A DNA stretch of 64,000 nt from Claveliimonas bilis (GTDB taxonomy: Bacteria; Bacillota; Clostridia; Lachnospirales; Lachnospiraceae), in the NCBI RefSeq assembly GCF_020892095.1, contig NZ_AP024845.1, positions 2,790,001-2,854,000 on the forward strand. Direction: 5' to 3'. Positions 52,824 through 62,181 of this stretch are shown here, piece after piece. The notes beneath the pieces were generated by a model that saw nothing but the letters and a program-made list of their open reading frames with translations, was not told where the DNA came from and ran no database searches. Both the position numbers and the translations under genes were made by a program. How positions within the stretch are numbered: position 1 is the stretch's first letter; each line of letters opens with the position of its first letter.

Positions 52824-54239
52824 ATGGCAGAAATTCAGAAAAAACCAATTAAAATAACAGAAACCATTCTGCGTGATGCCCATCAGTCTCTGATCGCTAC
52901 CCGCATGACAACGGAACAGATGCTGCCGATCATTGATAAAATGGATAAAGTAGGGTATCACTCTGTAGAGTGCTGGGGCGGTGCTACTTTTGATGCGTCC
53001 CTCCGTTTCCTGAAGGAAGATCCGTGGGACCGTCTTCGTAAATTCCGTGACGGATTTAAGAACACCAAGCTTCAGATGCTCTTCCGGGGACAGAATATTC
53101 TTGGATACCGTCCTTATGCAGATGACGTTGTAGAATATTTTGTTCAGAAATCTGTAGCAAATGGAATTGATATTATACGCATTTTTGACTGTCTGAACGA
53201 TCTTCGTAATCTGCAGACAGCAGTAAAAGCAGCAAATAAGGAAAAGGCAGATGCACAGGTTGCGCTTTCCTATACCCTTGGGGATGCCTATACACTGGAA
53301 TACTGGGTAGATATTGCCAAGAGAATTGAGGATATGGGTGCAAATTCTATCTGTATCAAGGATATGGCGGGACTTCTTCTGCCATATGAGGCTACAGAGC
53401 TTATTACCGCGCTGAAAGAGGCGGTTGATCTTCCGATCCAGCTGCATACACATTACACATCCGGCGTAGCATCTATGACTTATCTGAAAGCAGTAGAGGC
53501 AGGTGTGGATGTGATCGATACTGCAATGTCTCCGTTTGCGCTTGGAACTTCACAGCCGGCTACGGAAGTTATGGTAGAGACCTTCCGCGGAACTCCTTAT
53601 GATTCCGGGCTGGATCAGAAACTTCTTGCAGAGATTGCAGATTACTTCCGTCCGATCCGCGACGAAGCGTTGGACAGCGGACTTCTGAATCCGAAGAACC
53701 TTGGAGTAAATATCAAGACACTTCTCTATCAGGTGCCTGGAGGAATGCTTTCCAATCTGACTTCCCAGCTGAAGGAGCAGGGAGCAGAGGATCGTTACTA
53801 TGAAGTGCTTGAAGAAGTTCCGAAAGTAAGAAAGGATCTTGGAGAACCGCCTCTTGTCACACCTTCTTCACAGATCGTAGGAACACAGGCTGTGTTTAAT
53901 GTTCTGATGGGAGAACGATATAAGATGGCAACAAAGGAGACAAAGGATGTGCTAAGCGGAAAATACGGCGCTACAGTTAAGCCTTTTAATCCGGATGTTG
54001 TAAAGAAAGTTCTGGGAGATAATCCGGAGATCATTACCTGCCGTCCGGCCGACCTTCTTGAGGATGAGCTGGATACGCTCCGCAAAGAGTGTGAACAGTG
54101 GATTCAGCAGGATGAGGATGTCCTGACTTACGCATTATTCCCGCAGGTTGCAACGGATTTCTTCAAGTACCGTGAAGCACAGCAGACAAAGATAGATGTA
54201 GATATGGCAGATACAAAGAGCGGAAGTTATCCGGTATAA
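52824..54239 (+). CDS. oadA: Oxaloacetate/pyruvate carboxyltransferase, 5S type
   Basis: 471 aa, lacking a biotin domain. It starts with KITETILRDAHQSLIATR and has WGGATFDASLRFL, the metal-binding histidines in QLHTHYTSG and the C-terminal PYC/OadA-type domain (about 300-471, QVPGGMLSNLTSQL). It carboxylates or decarboxylates biotin with pyruvate/oxaloacetate, as the 5S part of transcarboxylase or OadA without its carrier. The ATG at 52824 has a GGAGG site; the frame opens five codons earlier. With the separate carrier and beta subunit it forms an oxaloacetate decarboxylase; with MmdA it could form a transcarboxylase. Confidence 0.9.
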   Translation: MAEIQKKPIKITETILRDAHQSLIATRMTTEQMLPIIDKMDKVGYHSVECWGGATFDASLRFLKEDPWDRLRKFRDGFKNTKLQMLFRGQNILGYRPYADDVVEYFVQKSVANGIDIIRIFDCLNDLRNLQTAVKAANKEKADAQVALSYTLGDAYTLEYWVDIAKRIEDMGANSICIKDMAGLLLPYEATELITALKEAVDLPIQLHTHYTSGVASMTYLKAVEAGVDVIDTAMSPFALGTSQPATEVMVETFRGTPYDSGLDQKLLAEIADYFRPIRDEALDSGLLNPKNLGVNIKTLLYQVPGGMLSNLTSQLKEQGAEDRYYEVLEEVPKVRKDLGEPPLVTPSSQIVGTQAVFNVLMGERYKMATKETKDVLSGKYGATVKPFNPDVVKKVLGDNPEIITCRPADLLEDELDTLRKECEQWIQQDEDVLTYALFPQVATDFFKYREAQQTKIDVDMADTKSGSYPV

Positions 54240-54253
54240 TCGGTATAATGTTG

Positions 54254-54306
54254 AAAAAATCCGGTGAAGGCATGCCTCTTGGAGGCTGCTTTCGCCGGAT
54301 TTTTTT
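54254..54306 (+). terminator. Decarboxylase cluster terminator
   Basis: Stem AAAAAATCCGGTGAA paired with TTCGCCGGATTTTTT (one G-C/T-G variation), with an inner smaller stem GCCTCTTGGAGGC and a final T run. Confidence 0.88.
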
Positions 54307-54440
54307 GGTTGGTGAAATAAGTCATTACGCCATACCCTTGCAAATTCGGGGGCGAATATAGTAGAATGTCTTTGGATCTGTATAAGCGGACCTGCTGTTT
54401 GATAATATACAGGATGAAATACAGGAAAAGGATCGATAAA

Positions 54441-55370
54441 ATGGGAATTAATAATGAATTACTGCGAAAGATAGACCAGGGGTATCTTAAATTCAGTAAG
54501 GGACAGAAAAAGCTTGCCGATTATATTCGCAAAAATTACGATAAAGCTGCTTTTTTAACAGCGGCGAAAATGGGAGAAGTCGTAGGCGTCAGTGAATCGA
54601 CAGTGGTGCGTTTTGCTACAGCCCTGGGATATAAGGGATATCCGGAATTTCAAAAAGCGCTGGAAGAACTTGTCCGTACAAGACTGAATTCTATTCAGCG
54701 GATGGAAGTGACATACGGAAGGATCAGCCAGGGAGAGATACTGGCATCCGTTCTTCAGTCAGATATTGAAAAGATCAAAATGACAATGGAAAGTATTGAT
54801 CAGGAAGCGTTCGAGCTTGCCGTAGAAACCATTCTTTCTGCAAGAAAGGTGTATGTAGTGGGAATACGAAGCTGTGCTCCGCTTGCCAGCTTTTTAAGTT
54901 TTTATCTGAATCTTCTGCGGGGGGATGTAACTGCAGTTCATACAAACAGTGCCAGTGAGATATTCGAACAGTTGATCCGCATCGGAGAAAAGGATGTGAT
55001 CATAGGAATCAGCTTTCCAAGATATTCCATGCGTACATTGAAGGCGCTGGAATTTGCAAGCAACCGGAAGGCTAAAGTCATCACTTTGACAGACAGCGTC
55101 CATTCCCCGATGAATCTCTATTCTTCCTGCAACCTGATCGCAAGAAGTGATATGGCATCTATTGTAGATTCCCTTGTGGCGCCCTTGAGTGTGGTAAATG
55201 CCCTTGTAGTTGCCCTTTGTATGAAAAAGCAGAAAGAAGTAGTGTCTACGCTGGAAATGTTGGAGCAGATCTGGGACGAGTACCAGGTGTACAGCGGCGA
55301 TGAGCTGAATATGGTAAGAGACAGCGTAGAGATTACAGGAGATATAAGCGGCGGGGAGGAAAAAAGATGA
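54441..55370 (+). CDS. MurR/RpiR-family transcription regulator
   Basis: A 309-aa regulator with an N-terminal RpiR helix-turn-helix (about 1-77, including KKLADYIRKNYDKAAFLTAAKMGEVVGVSESTVVRFATALGY in the frame) and a C-terminal SIS sugar-phosphate-binding domain (about 125-255; VGIRSCAPLASF, GISFPRYSMRTL, TLTDS). It is usually a sensor of phosphosugars. The ATG at 54441 has an AAAGGA site. It overlaps the following flavoprotein gene by 4 bp. Its target genes are not evident here. Confidence 0.88.
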   Translation: MGINNELLRKIDQGYLKFSKGQKKLADYIRKNYDKAAFLTAAKMGEVVGVSESTVVRFATALGYKGYPEFQKALEELVRTRLNSIQRMEVTYGRISQGEILASVLQSDIEKIKMTMESIDQEAFELAVETILSARKVYVVGIRSCAPLASFLSFYLNLLRGDVTAVHTNSASEIFEQLIRIGEKDVIIGISFPRYSMRTLKALEFASNRKAKVITLTDSVHSPMNLYSSCNLIARSDMASIVDSLVAPLSVVNALVVALCMKKQKEVVSTLEMLEQIWDEYQVYSGDELNMVRDSVEITGDISGGEEKR

Positions 55371-56620
55371 GCAGAGTTCTGATCGTCGGCGCCGGAGCAG
55401 CCGGAATGTATGCTGCTGTATGGGCGGCACGGAATGGACAGGAAGTGTGCGTGTTTGAAAAAAATGAAAAGGCCGGAAAAAAACTGTTTATTACCGGAAA
55501 GGGACGCTGCAATCTTACCAATGCCTGCGATGTAGAGGATTTGTTTGAGGCGGCAAGAAGCAACCCTAAATTTCTGTACAGCAGCTTTTACACCCATACA
55601 AATCAGGATGTGATCGATTTTTTTGAAGAACTCGGTATGAAGACAAAAACGGAGCGGGGAGGCAGAGTGTTTCCGGCTTCCGACCACTCGTCAGATGTGA
55701 TCCGGACACTGGAGCAGGAAATGAAACGTCTGAAGGTAGAACTTAGGCTGAACTGCCGGGTGGAAAAAATTTGCCAGGAAAATGGAACGTTTACGGGAGT
55801 TTTACTTGCAGACGGTACGATGGAAACGGGAGATGCATGTATTGTGGCGACCGGAGGAATGTCCTACCCTTCTACAGGTGCTTCCGGAGACGGCTACCGT
55901 TTCGCAGGGGAAATGGGCCATGCCATTACAGAACTTAAGCCTTCTCTTGTTCCGATACAGACAGAAGAAGAATGGGTTCCCCAGCTTATGGGTCTTTCCC
56001 TTCGCAATGTGGAACTTAAGGTCTTAGATGGAAAAAGACAGCTTTTTTGCGAAATGGGAGAGATGCTCTTTACCCATTATGGAGTCAGCGGGCCCCTTGT
56101 TATCAGTGCAAGCGCGGATGTAGGTGCCAGATTGGAGCAAAGGAAGTTGAAACTTTCAGTGGACTTAAAGCCGGCTCTTTCGGAAGAACGCCTGGACCAG
56201 CGGATCTTAAGAGATTTTCAGGAGCAGAAAAACAAGCAGTTCAAAAATTCCCTTGGAAAGCTGCTCCCTTCAAAGTTGATCCCTGTTATCGTAAAGTTAT
56301 CTGAAATACCTCCGGAAAAGAAAATTAACGAGATTTCCAGAGAAGAAAGAGGAAGGCTGGTTTATCTCATTAAACATCTGGAAATGACAGCAGTAAATCT
56401 TAGAGGATGGAACGAGGCTATTATTACAAAAGGTGGTGTATCCGTGAAGGAAATTGATCCCGGAACTATGGAATCGAGAAAAATAAAAAATCTTTATTTT
56501 GTCGGAGAAGTGCTGGATCTGGATGCGGTGACAGGAGGGTTTAATCTTCAGATTGCCTGGTCTACTGCATATGCGGCAGCGTCAAATTTAGAAAATAAGT
56601 ACACAGACAGGAGAGAGTAG
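55367..56620 (+). CDS. HI0933/BaiN-like flavoprotein
   Basis: A 417-aa FAD-dependent oxidoreductase of the HI0933 family, to which the bile-acid gene product BaiN was assigned. Marks: N-terminal dinucleotide fold VGAGAAGMYAA, GRCNLTNAC near residue 48, TGGMSYPSTGASGDGY and the C-terminal FVGEVLDLDAVTGGFNLQIAWSTG-like region (ending AWSTAYAAA). The family is widespread and its true substrate is mostly unknown, so a bile-acid role should not be assumed. It is translationally coupled to rpiR and leads to cmk-ispH. Confidence 0.85.
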   Translation: MSRVLIVGAGAAGMYAAVWAARNGQEVCVFEKNEKAGKKLFITGKGRCNLTNACDVEDLFEAARSNPKFLYSSFYTHTNQDVIDFFEELGMKTKTERGGRVFPASDHSSDVIRTLEQEMKRLKVELRLNCRVEKICQENGTFTGVLLADGTMETGDACIVATGGMSYPSTGASGDGYRFAGEMGHAITELKPSLVPIQTEEEWVPQLMGLSLRNVELKVLDGKRQLFCEMGEMLFTHYGVSGPLVISASADVGARLEQRKLKLSVDLKPALSEERLDQRILRDFQEQKNKQFKNSLGKLLPSKLIPVIVKLSEIPPEKKINEISREERGRLVYLIKHLEMTAVNLRGWNEAIITKGGVSVKEIDPGTMESRKIKNLYFVGEVLDLDAVTGGFNLQIAWSTAYAAASNLENKYTDRRE

Positions 56621-56622
56621 TT

Positions 56623-57066
56623 ATGGAACCTCTATTTTATATGGAATATAAAGAATCCAGAAAAATAGTGCTGGAAATGTTTATTGCTTATTATAAGTAT
56701 CAGAATCTGAAAGCGTGGGGACCTTTTAAGATCAGCGATATAAAGGCAAAAGCGGAAGAGAAAACCCAGAAGCACTGGAAAGAGATTAAAATGATCAGCC
56801 GAAAAGAAAGAACAGTGCAAGTGGAATTTTATGAAGATTCTTTTTCCTGTGTCACTGGTGATGTGAAGCAGGAATACAGATATGATGAACTGGAGGCAAT
56901 CTGCGAGACGGATACCACCTTTGTTCTGGTAGCAGGTAAAAAGCGTAAGAAAGATGCTTTTCTCGGACTGAAGAAGGGAAGTGTAAAAGGCAGGAGCCTT
57001 GCAGATCTCAAAGCATTCCTTTTGGAAAAATGTCCGAAGATAACGAAGATTACATATCTGGAATAA
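56623..57066 (+). CDS. Hypothetical protein, PH/YcxB-like
   Basis: A 147-aa soluble protein of uncertain family. The segment TVQVEFYEDSFSCVTGDVKQEYRYDELEAICETDTTFVLVAGKKRK in the middle has the alternating strand pattern of YcxB-like (pleckstrin-homology-type) domains: a TEDG-like turn, then a tyrosine-rich strand and a loop. The membrane helices usually found before this domain are absent. It starts 2 bp after the flavoprotein gene and precedes cmk by 24 bp. Function unknown. Confidence 0.6.
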   Translation: MEPLFYMEYKESRKIVLEMFIAYYKYQNLKAWGPFKISDIKAKAEEKTQKHWKEIKMISRKERTVQVEFYEDSFSCVTGDVKQEYRYDELEAICETDTTFVLVAGKKRKKDAFLGLKKGSVKGRSLADLKAFLLEKCPKITKITYLE

Positions 57067-57090
57067 AAATACAGTGAGTGAGGAGAAAAA

Positions 57091-57747
57091 ATGGGATATA
57101 ATATAGCGATCGATGGACCGGCCGGAGCCGGAAAGAGTACGATTGCCAAACAGGTGGCAAAAGAAAAAGGATTTATTTACGTAGATACAGGGGCAATGTA
57201 CCGCGGGCTTGCCGTACATTTTCTTCAGAGTGGGATTGATCCTCAGGATACAAAAGAAATCGAAGAAGCATGCCGGAATGCGGAAGTGACAATCGGGTAT
57301 GAAGACGGAAACCAGCAGATCTATCTGAATGGAGAAAATATTACCTCGAGGCTTCGGCAGGAAGAGGTTGGGAATATGGCCTCTAAAAGCTCGGCAGTCC
57401 CCAAAGTAAGAGAGAAACTCCTGGATCTGCAAAGAACCCTTGCAGCAGAAAAAGATGTAGTGATGGATGGAAGGGATATTGGCACTAACGTGTTGCCCCG
57501 GGCAGATGTGAAAGTCTTTTTGACAGCTGACGCAAGAACAAGGGCAAAAAGACGGTATGATGAACTTACTGCCAAAGGAATTTCCTGTAATCTGGATGAA
57601 ATCGAGTCGGATATCAGGGAGAGGGATGAAAGGGATATGAATCGGGAGACTGCTCCTCTTAAGCAGGCAGAAGATGCTGTGCTGATCGACAGTTCTCATA
57701 TGAGCATACCGGAAGTGGTTTCAAAAATACTCTCTCTTTGCAAATAG
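57091..57747 (+). CDS. cmk: Cytidylate kinase
   Basis: (d)CMP kinase, 218 aa, making CDP or dCDP from ATP. The P-loop GPAGAGKST is at residues 8-16, followed by YVDTGAMYRG (CMP site), DGRDIGTNVLP and the lid region RDERDMNRETAPL. A GAGGAG site precedes the ATG. It stands before ispH and the S1-like gene, a conserved order in Clostridia. Confidence 0.95.
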   Translation: MGYNIAIDGPAGAGKSTIAKQVAKEKGFIYVDTGAMYRGLAVHFLQSGIDPQDTKEIEEACRNAEVTIGYEDGNQQIYLNGENITSRLRQEEVGNMASKSSAVPKVREKLLDLQRTLAAEKDVVMDGRDIGTNVLPRADVKVFLTADARTRAKRRYDELTAKGISCNLDEIESDIRERDERDMNRETAPLKQAEDAVLIDSSHMSIPEVVSKILSLCK

Positions 57748-57762
57748 AAAGGAAAGAACAAG

Positions 57763-58617
57763 ATGGAAATAAAACTGGCAAAATCAGCAGGATTTTGTTT
57801 TGGTGTAAAGCGGGCGGTAGAGACTGTCTATGAACAGATCCGGGAACAAAAGGAACAAAAAATCTACACTTACGGACCTATTATCCATAATGATGAGGTG
57901 ATCCGAGATCTGAAAGAAAAAGGAGTCTGTGTCCTGGAAACAGAAGAAGAACTGGGGAAAGTGAAAGATGGTGTTGTTATCATACGTTCCCATGGCGTTC
58001 CGAAAAGAGTCTGCAGTATGCTTGAAAAAAAAGGGATTCCTTATGTAGATGCTACTTGTCCGTTTGTAAAAAAAATACATCGGATTGTTTCAGAACAAAG
58101 TGCAAGAGGCGCGTATATCATTATCATCGGAAATCCCGACCACCCGGAGGTGAAAGGGATACAGGGATGGGCAAAAGAAGATGTAAAGGTTGTTTTTACA
58201 GCAGAAGATGCACAGGCTGTTACGGTAGAAGAGGGAAAACCCGTGTGCGTCGTGGCCCAAACGACATATAATTACAATAAATTCAAAGATTTAGTTGAAA
58301 TTATCTCGAAAAAGGGGTATGATATAACTGTTTTAAATACGATTTGCAGTGCGACAAAAGAGCGTCAGGAGGAGGCGGAACGTATTGCAAAAGAGGTGGA
58401 TGCAATGATCGTGATTGGCGACAAAAAGAGCTCAAACACCCAGAAGTTATTTGAAATATGTAATCATGCATGTAACAATACGTACTACATACAGACACTT
58501 GACGATTTGGATATGAATCAATTAAGGTCCGTGGAAACAGTAGGTATTACAGCAGGGGCATCCACGCCCAACAAAATAATTGAGGAGGTTCAAAATAATG
58601 TCAGAATTAACATTTGA
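57763..58617 (+). CDS. ispH: HMBPP reductase (isoprenoid synthesis)
   Basis: IspH, 284 aa, an Fe-S enzyme making IPP and DMAPP in the last step of the MEP pathway. The three cluster cysteines are Cys12 (GFCFGVKRA), Cys99 (VDATCPFVKK) and Cys195 (NTICSATKERQ); SHGVP and TTYN are also seen. Its last 20 bp overlap the start of the S1 protein gene in another frame. In some clostridia these two are one fused protein; here they are separate but coupled. Confidence 0.96.
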   Translation: MEIKLAKSAGFCFGVKRAVETVYEQIREQKEQKIYTYGPIIHNDEVIRDLKEKGVCVLETEEELGKVKDGVVIIRSHGVPKRVCSMLEKKGIPYVDATCPFVKKIHRIVSEQSARGAYIIIIGNPDHPEVKGIQGWAKEDVKVVFTAEDAQAVTVEEGKPVCVVAQTTYNYNKFKDLVEIISKKGYDITVLNTICSATKERQEEAERIAKEVDAMIVIGDKKSSNTQKLFEICNHACNNTYYIQTLDDLDMNQLRSVETVGITAGASTPNKIIEEVQNNVRINI

Positions 58618-59677
58618 ACAGATGTTAGACGAGTCATTCAAGACAATACGAAACGGAGAGGTGGTTGACGGTACAGTCATTGATGTAAAGCCGGATGAGA
58701 TCATTCTGAATATCGGTTACAAAGCAGACGGTATCATCACAAGAAGCGAATATACGAATGAGCCGGGTGTGGACCTTACTACTCTTGTTTCTGTTGGTGA
58801 TACAATGACTGCAAAAGTATTAAAGGTTAATGACGGAGAAGGTCAGGTGCTGCTTACTTATAGAAGGCTTGCTGCTGAGAAAGGAAATGAGCGCCTCAAA
58901 GAAGCGTTTGAAAACAAAGAAGTACTGAAGGCACCTGTCGCACAGATTCTGGGCGGCGGACTCAGTGTGGTTGTTGATGAAGCCAGAGTATTCATCCCTG
59001 CAAGCCTGGTTTCTGACACATATGAAAAAGATCTGAGCAAGTATCAGGGACAGGAAATTGAATTTGTGATCAGTGAATTTAATCCTCGCCGCAACCGTAT
59101 TATCGGTGACAGAAGACAGCTTCTTGTAGCAGAAAGGGCAGAAAAGCAAAAAGAGCTTTTTGAAAAATTGCAGATCGGTGACAGAATTGAAGGAACAGTA
59201 AAGAATGTGACAGATTTTGGAGCATTTATCGATCTTGGCGGTGTGGATGGACTCCTTCATATTTCTGAAATGTCATGGGGCAGAATTGAAAATCCGAAGA
59301 AGGTATTCCAGGTTGGCGAGAAAGTGACAGTTCTTGTAAAAGATATTCATGATACAAAGATTGCGCTCAGCTTGAAATTCCCGGAGACAAATCCTTGGGC
59401 AAACGCACAGGAAGATTATGCGGTTGGCAAGGAGATCACAGGAAAGGTTGCCAGAATGACAGATTTCGGAGCTTTTGTTGAACTTGCACCAGGAGTGGAC
59501 GCACTTCTTCATGTATCCCAGATTTCCAGAGCGCATGTTGAAAAACCATCAGATGTTCTGACAGTAGGACAGGAGATTACTGCAAAGATCGTTGATCTCA
59601 ATGTGGAAGAGAAGAAGATCAGTCTGAGTATGAAGGCTTTGGAGCCTGCTGAAGCAGAAGAAGGATCTGATGAATAA
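58598..59677 (+). CDS. rpsA: S1 RNA-binding-domain protein (ribosomal S1-like)
   Basis: A 359-aa protein with four S1 repeats, shorter than the six-repeat S1 of E. coli. Repeats begin about residues 20, 105, 190 and 275; the last two have the typical GTVKNVTDFGAFIDLGGVDGLLHISEMS and GKVARMTDFGAFVELAPGVDALLHVSQIS. It likely helps mRNA bind the ribosome or protects RNA. The ATG at 58598 has a GAGG site inside ispH. A terminator follows. Confidence 0.9.
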   Translation: MSELTFEQMLDESFKTIRNGEVVDGTVIDVKPDEIILNIGYKADGIITRSEYTNEPGVDLTTLVSVGDTMTAKVLKVNDGEGQVLLTYRRLAAEKGNERLKEAFENKEVLKAPVAQILGGGLSVVVDEARVFIPASLVSDTYEKDLSKYQGQEIEFVISEFNPRRNRIIGDRRQLLVAERAEKQKELFEKLQIGDRIEGTVKNVTDFGAFIDLGGVDGLLHISEMSWGRIENPKKVFQVGEKVTVLVKDIHDTKIALSLKFPETNPWANAQEDYAVGKEITGKVARMTDFGAFVELAPGVDALLHVSQISRAHVEKPSDVLTVGQEITAKIVDLNVEEKKISLSMKALEPAEAEEGSDE

Positions 59678-59718
59678 GTAACTGATAAACCGTATGGAAT
59701 ATCATAAAGTGTTTTCGG

Positions 59719-59748
59719 ATAGAGACTAGAATATAGTCTCTATCTTTG
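59719..59748 (+). terminator. Terminator after S1 gene
   Basis: Perfect 10-bp stem ATAGAGACTA/TAGTCTCTAT (59719-59728 with 59734-59743), loop GAATA, followed by CTTTG. The T run is short. Confidence 0.65.
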
Positions 59749-59882
59749 TGTGTGAGACATTGTTAAACAAACATCAAGATGTACTTGGAAATGTACAATA
59801 AAATTGCCGAAAAAAGCTAGATAGAGTCGGCGTTTTCTTGTATAGTATATACAGATTAAAGTTAGGAAGGAAGGAAAACGAG

Positions 59883-61202
59883 ATGGCATTATTAACATTT
59901 AAGGGTGGTATTCATCCCGATGATGGTAAGCGCCTGGCCAAGGACAAGGCGATTACTGAAGTTAAGCCAAAAGGGAACCTGGTTTATCCGCTCTCACAGC
60001 ATATCGGTGCTCCGGCAGCTCCGGTTGTGTCTGTCGGTGATCATGTACTCAGGGGGCAGAAAATTGCGGAGGCCGGCGGATTTGTCTCAGCTCCGATCTA
60101 TGCATCTGTTTCCGGAACAGTGAAAGCGATCGAGCCTCATTTTAATCCTACAGGAGCAAAAGTAAACTGTATTGTAGTTGAAAATGACGAACAGTACGAA
60201 GAAGTAGAATACGGCCCTGTAAAGCCTTTGGAAGAAATGACAAAGGAAGAGATCTTAAATGCGATCGGCGAAGCCGGTATTGTAGGTATGGGAGGTGCAG
60301 GATTCCCCACAAGAGTGAAACTGTCCCCGAAAGAGCCTGATAAAATTGACTACATTATAGCAAACTGTGCGGAATGTGAGCCGTACATCACTGCTGACTA
60401 CAGAAGAATGATTGAGACGCCGGAGCTGCTTGTAGGCGGAATGAAGGTGATCTTATCTCTGTTTGACAATGCAAAAGGTATTTTTGCTGTAGAAGATAAT
60501 AAACCAGACTGTATCGCAAAGCTTCAGGAACTTGTGAAAGATGAGAAACGCATGGAAGTTATGCCTCTGAAAACGAAGTATCCCCAGGGAGCAGAGCGTC
60601 AGCTCATCTATGCAACAACCGGACGGGCAATTAATTCCACTATGCTTCCGGCCGATGCAGGATGCGTGGTAGACAACGTTGAGACAATGATCAATGTATA
60701 CCAGGCAGTTGTAAAAGGTATCCCGTCTATGGAGCGAGTTGTAACAGTCAGTGGCGATGGAGTGAATGAACCTGGCAATTTTAAGGCCTTATTTGGAACA
60801 AACCAGATGGAACTTGTGGAAGCTGCAGGCGGATTCAAGGGTGAACCGGAGAAGGTCATCTCCGGCGGTCCGATGATGGGATTTGCTATGTTTACTCTGG
60901 ATACTCCTGTGACAAAGACATCTTCATCTATCCTTTGTCTTTCAAAAGACGAGGTGGCGAAATTTGAGCCGACAGCCTGCATTAACTGCGGAAGGTGTGT
61001 AGAGGTCTGTCCGAGCAGGCTGATCCCTTCCAGACTTGCGGATTATGCAGAGCATCATGATGAAGAGCTCTTTACAAAGCAGAATGGGCTGGAATGTGTG
61101 GAATGCGGCTGCTGCAGTTACGTATGTCCGGCAAAACGCCAGCTGAAACAGTCTATAGGATCTATGAGGAAAATTGCTCTTGCGAACCGCAAGAAAAAGT
61201 AA
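59883..61202 (+). CDS. rnfC: Rnf complex subunit C
   Basis: RnfC, 439 aa, the NADH- and FMN-binding peripheral subunit of the Rnf complex, which couples ferredoxin oxidation by NAD+ to ion pumping. Marks: GGIHPDDGK, GMGGAGFPTRVKL (nucleotide site), CAECEPYIT and the two 4Fe-4S motifs CINCGRCVEVC and CVECGCCSYVC near the C-terminus. The ATG at 59883 has a GGAAGGA site. First gene of the rnfCDGEA(B) operon. Confidence 0.95.
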   Translation: MALLTFKGGIHPDDGKRLAKDKAITEVKPKGNLVYPLSQHIGAPAAPVVSVGDHVLRGQKIAEAGGFVSAPIYASVSGTVKAIEPHFNPTGAKVNCIVVENDEQYEEVEYGPVKPLEEMTKEEILNAIGEAGIVGMGGAGFPTRVKLSPKEPDKIDYIIANCAECEPYITADYRRMIETPELLVGGMKVILSLFDNAKGIFAVEDNKPDCIAKLQELVKDEKRMEVMPLKTKYPQGAERQLIYATTGRAINSTMLPADAGCVVDNVETMINVYQAVVKGIPSMERVVTVSGDGVNEPGNFKALFGTNQMELVEAAGGFKGEPEKVISGGPMMGFAMFTLDTPVTKTSSSILCLSKDEVAKFEPTACINCGRCVEVCPSRLIPSRLADYAEHHDEELFTKQNGLECVECGCCSYVCPAKRQLKQSIGSMRKIALANRKKK

Positions 61203-61227
61203 TAAAGAGAGGAAGAGGTGAACAAAA

Positions 61228-62181
61228 GTGGAGAATCAGTTAAATATTTCGTCTTCACCACATATACGTTCCAAGGTTACTTCTGGCAATATCATGCTCA
61301 TGGTAGTTATTGCACTGCTTCCGGCATCTGCTTTCGGAGTATATAACTTTGGCGTACCTGCTCTGCTTATGCTGATCAGCACAACGGCAGCGGCAGTATT
61401 AACAGAATTTATTTATGAGAAACTTATGCACAAAAAAGTAACGGTAGGAGATTTCAGTGCTGTTGTTACCGGTCTTCTGCTGGGGCTTAACATGCCTCCG
61501 ACAGCGCCGCTTTGGATGGGCGCGCTGGGAAGCGTATTCGGTATTCTTATTGTAAAACAGCTTTTCGGAGGACTTGGACAGAACTTTATGAACCCGGCTC
61601 TGGGAGCAAGATGTTTCCTTTTGCTTTCCTTTACCGGACCAATGACAAGCTTTGTCTATGACGGCATTACCGGACCGACCCCGCTTGCCTATGTAAAAGA
61701 GGGCGCTTTGGATCAGGTCAACACAATGGATATGCTGATCGGAAATATTCCGGGAACCATTGGTGAGACTTCTGTGATTGCCATTGTGATCGGAGCTATT
61801 TTCCTGATCTTAATGGGAGTCATTGATCTTAGGATCCCAGGTACATATATTGTGACATTCGTGATTTTTGTAGGAATTTTCGGACATGTAGCGCATCCGG
61901 AGATTGGATTTTTTGATCCGCAGTATATCACAGCTCATCTGTGCGGCGGTGGTCTGATGCTTGGTGCATGGTTCATGGCAACAGACTATGTAACATCACC
62001 GATCACGAAGAAAGGACAGTATGTCTATGGTATCGTGCTTGGTCTTTTGACAGGTCTGTTCCGTATTTTCGGCGGATCGGCAGAAGGTGTGTCCTATGCA
62101 ATCATCATCAGTAACCTTCTGGTTCCGTTGATTGAGAAGGTTACTCTTCCAAAACCATTTGGTAAAGGAGGAGAGAAATAA
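61228..62181 (+). CDS. rnfD: Rnf complex subunit D
   Basis: RnfD, 317 aa, a membrane subunit with about nine helices. It carries covalent FMN on Thr in the segment GPTPLAY (SxTPL-type site), plus LGLNMPPTAPLWMGALGS and FGGLGQNFMNPALGARCFL, typical of the NqrB/RnfD family. The start is GTG at 61228 with an AGAGGTG site. Its stop overlaps the rnfG start by 1 bp. Confidence 0.95.
   Translation: MENQLNISSSPHIRSKVTSGNIMLMVVIALLPASAFGVYNFGVPALLMLISTTAAAVLTEFIYEKLMHKKVTVGDFSAVVTGLLLGLNMPPTAPLWMGALGSVFGILIVKQLFGGLGQNFMNPALGARCFLLLSFTGPMTSFVYDGITGPTPLAYVKEGALDQVNTMDMLIGNIPGTIGETSVIAIVIGAIFLILMGVIDLRIPGTYIVTFVIFVGIFGHVAHPEIGFFDPQYITAHLCGGGLMLGAWFMATDYVTSPITKKGQYVYGIVLGLLTGLFRIFGGSAEGVSYAIIISNLLVPLIEKVTLPKPFGKGGEK

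Noticed and set aside
52206-53453. 415-aa leftward frame opposite the decarboxylase genes
   Set aside because: It crosses two clear genes on the other strand, has no ribosome binding site or motif, and reads like antisense of membrane protein codons.
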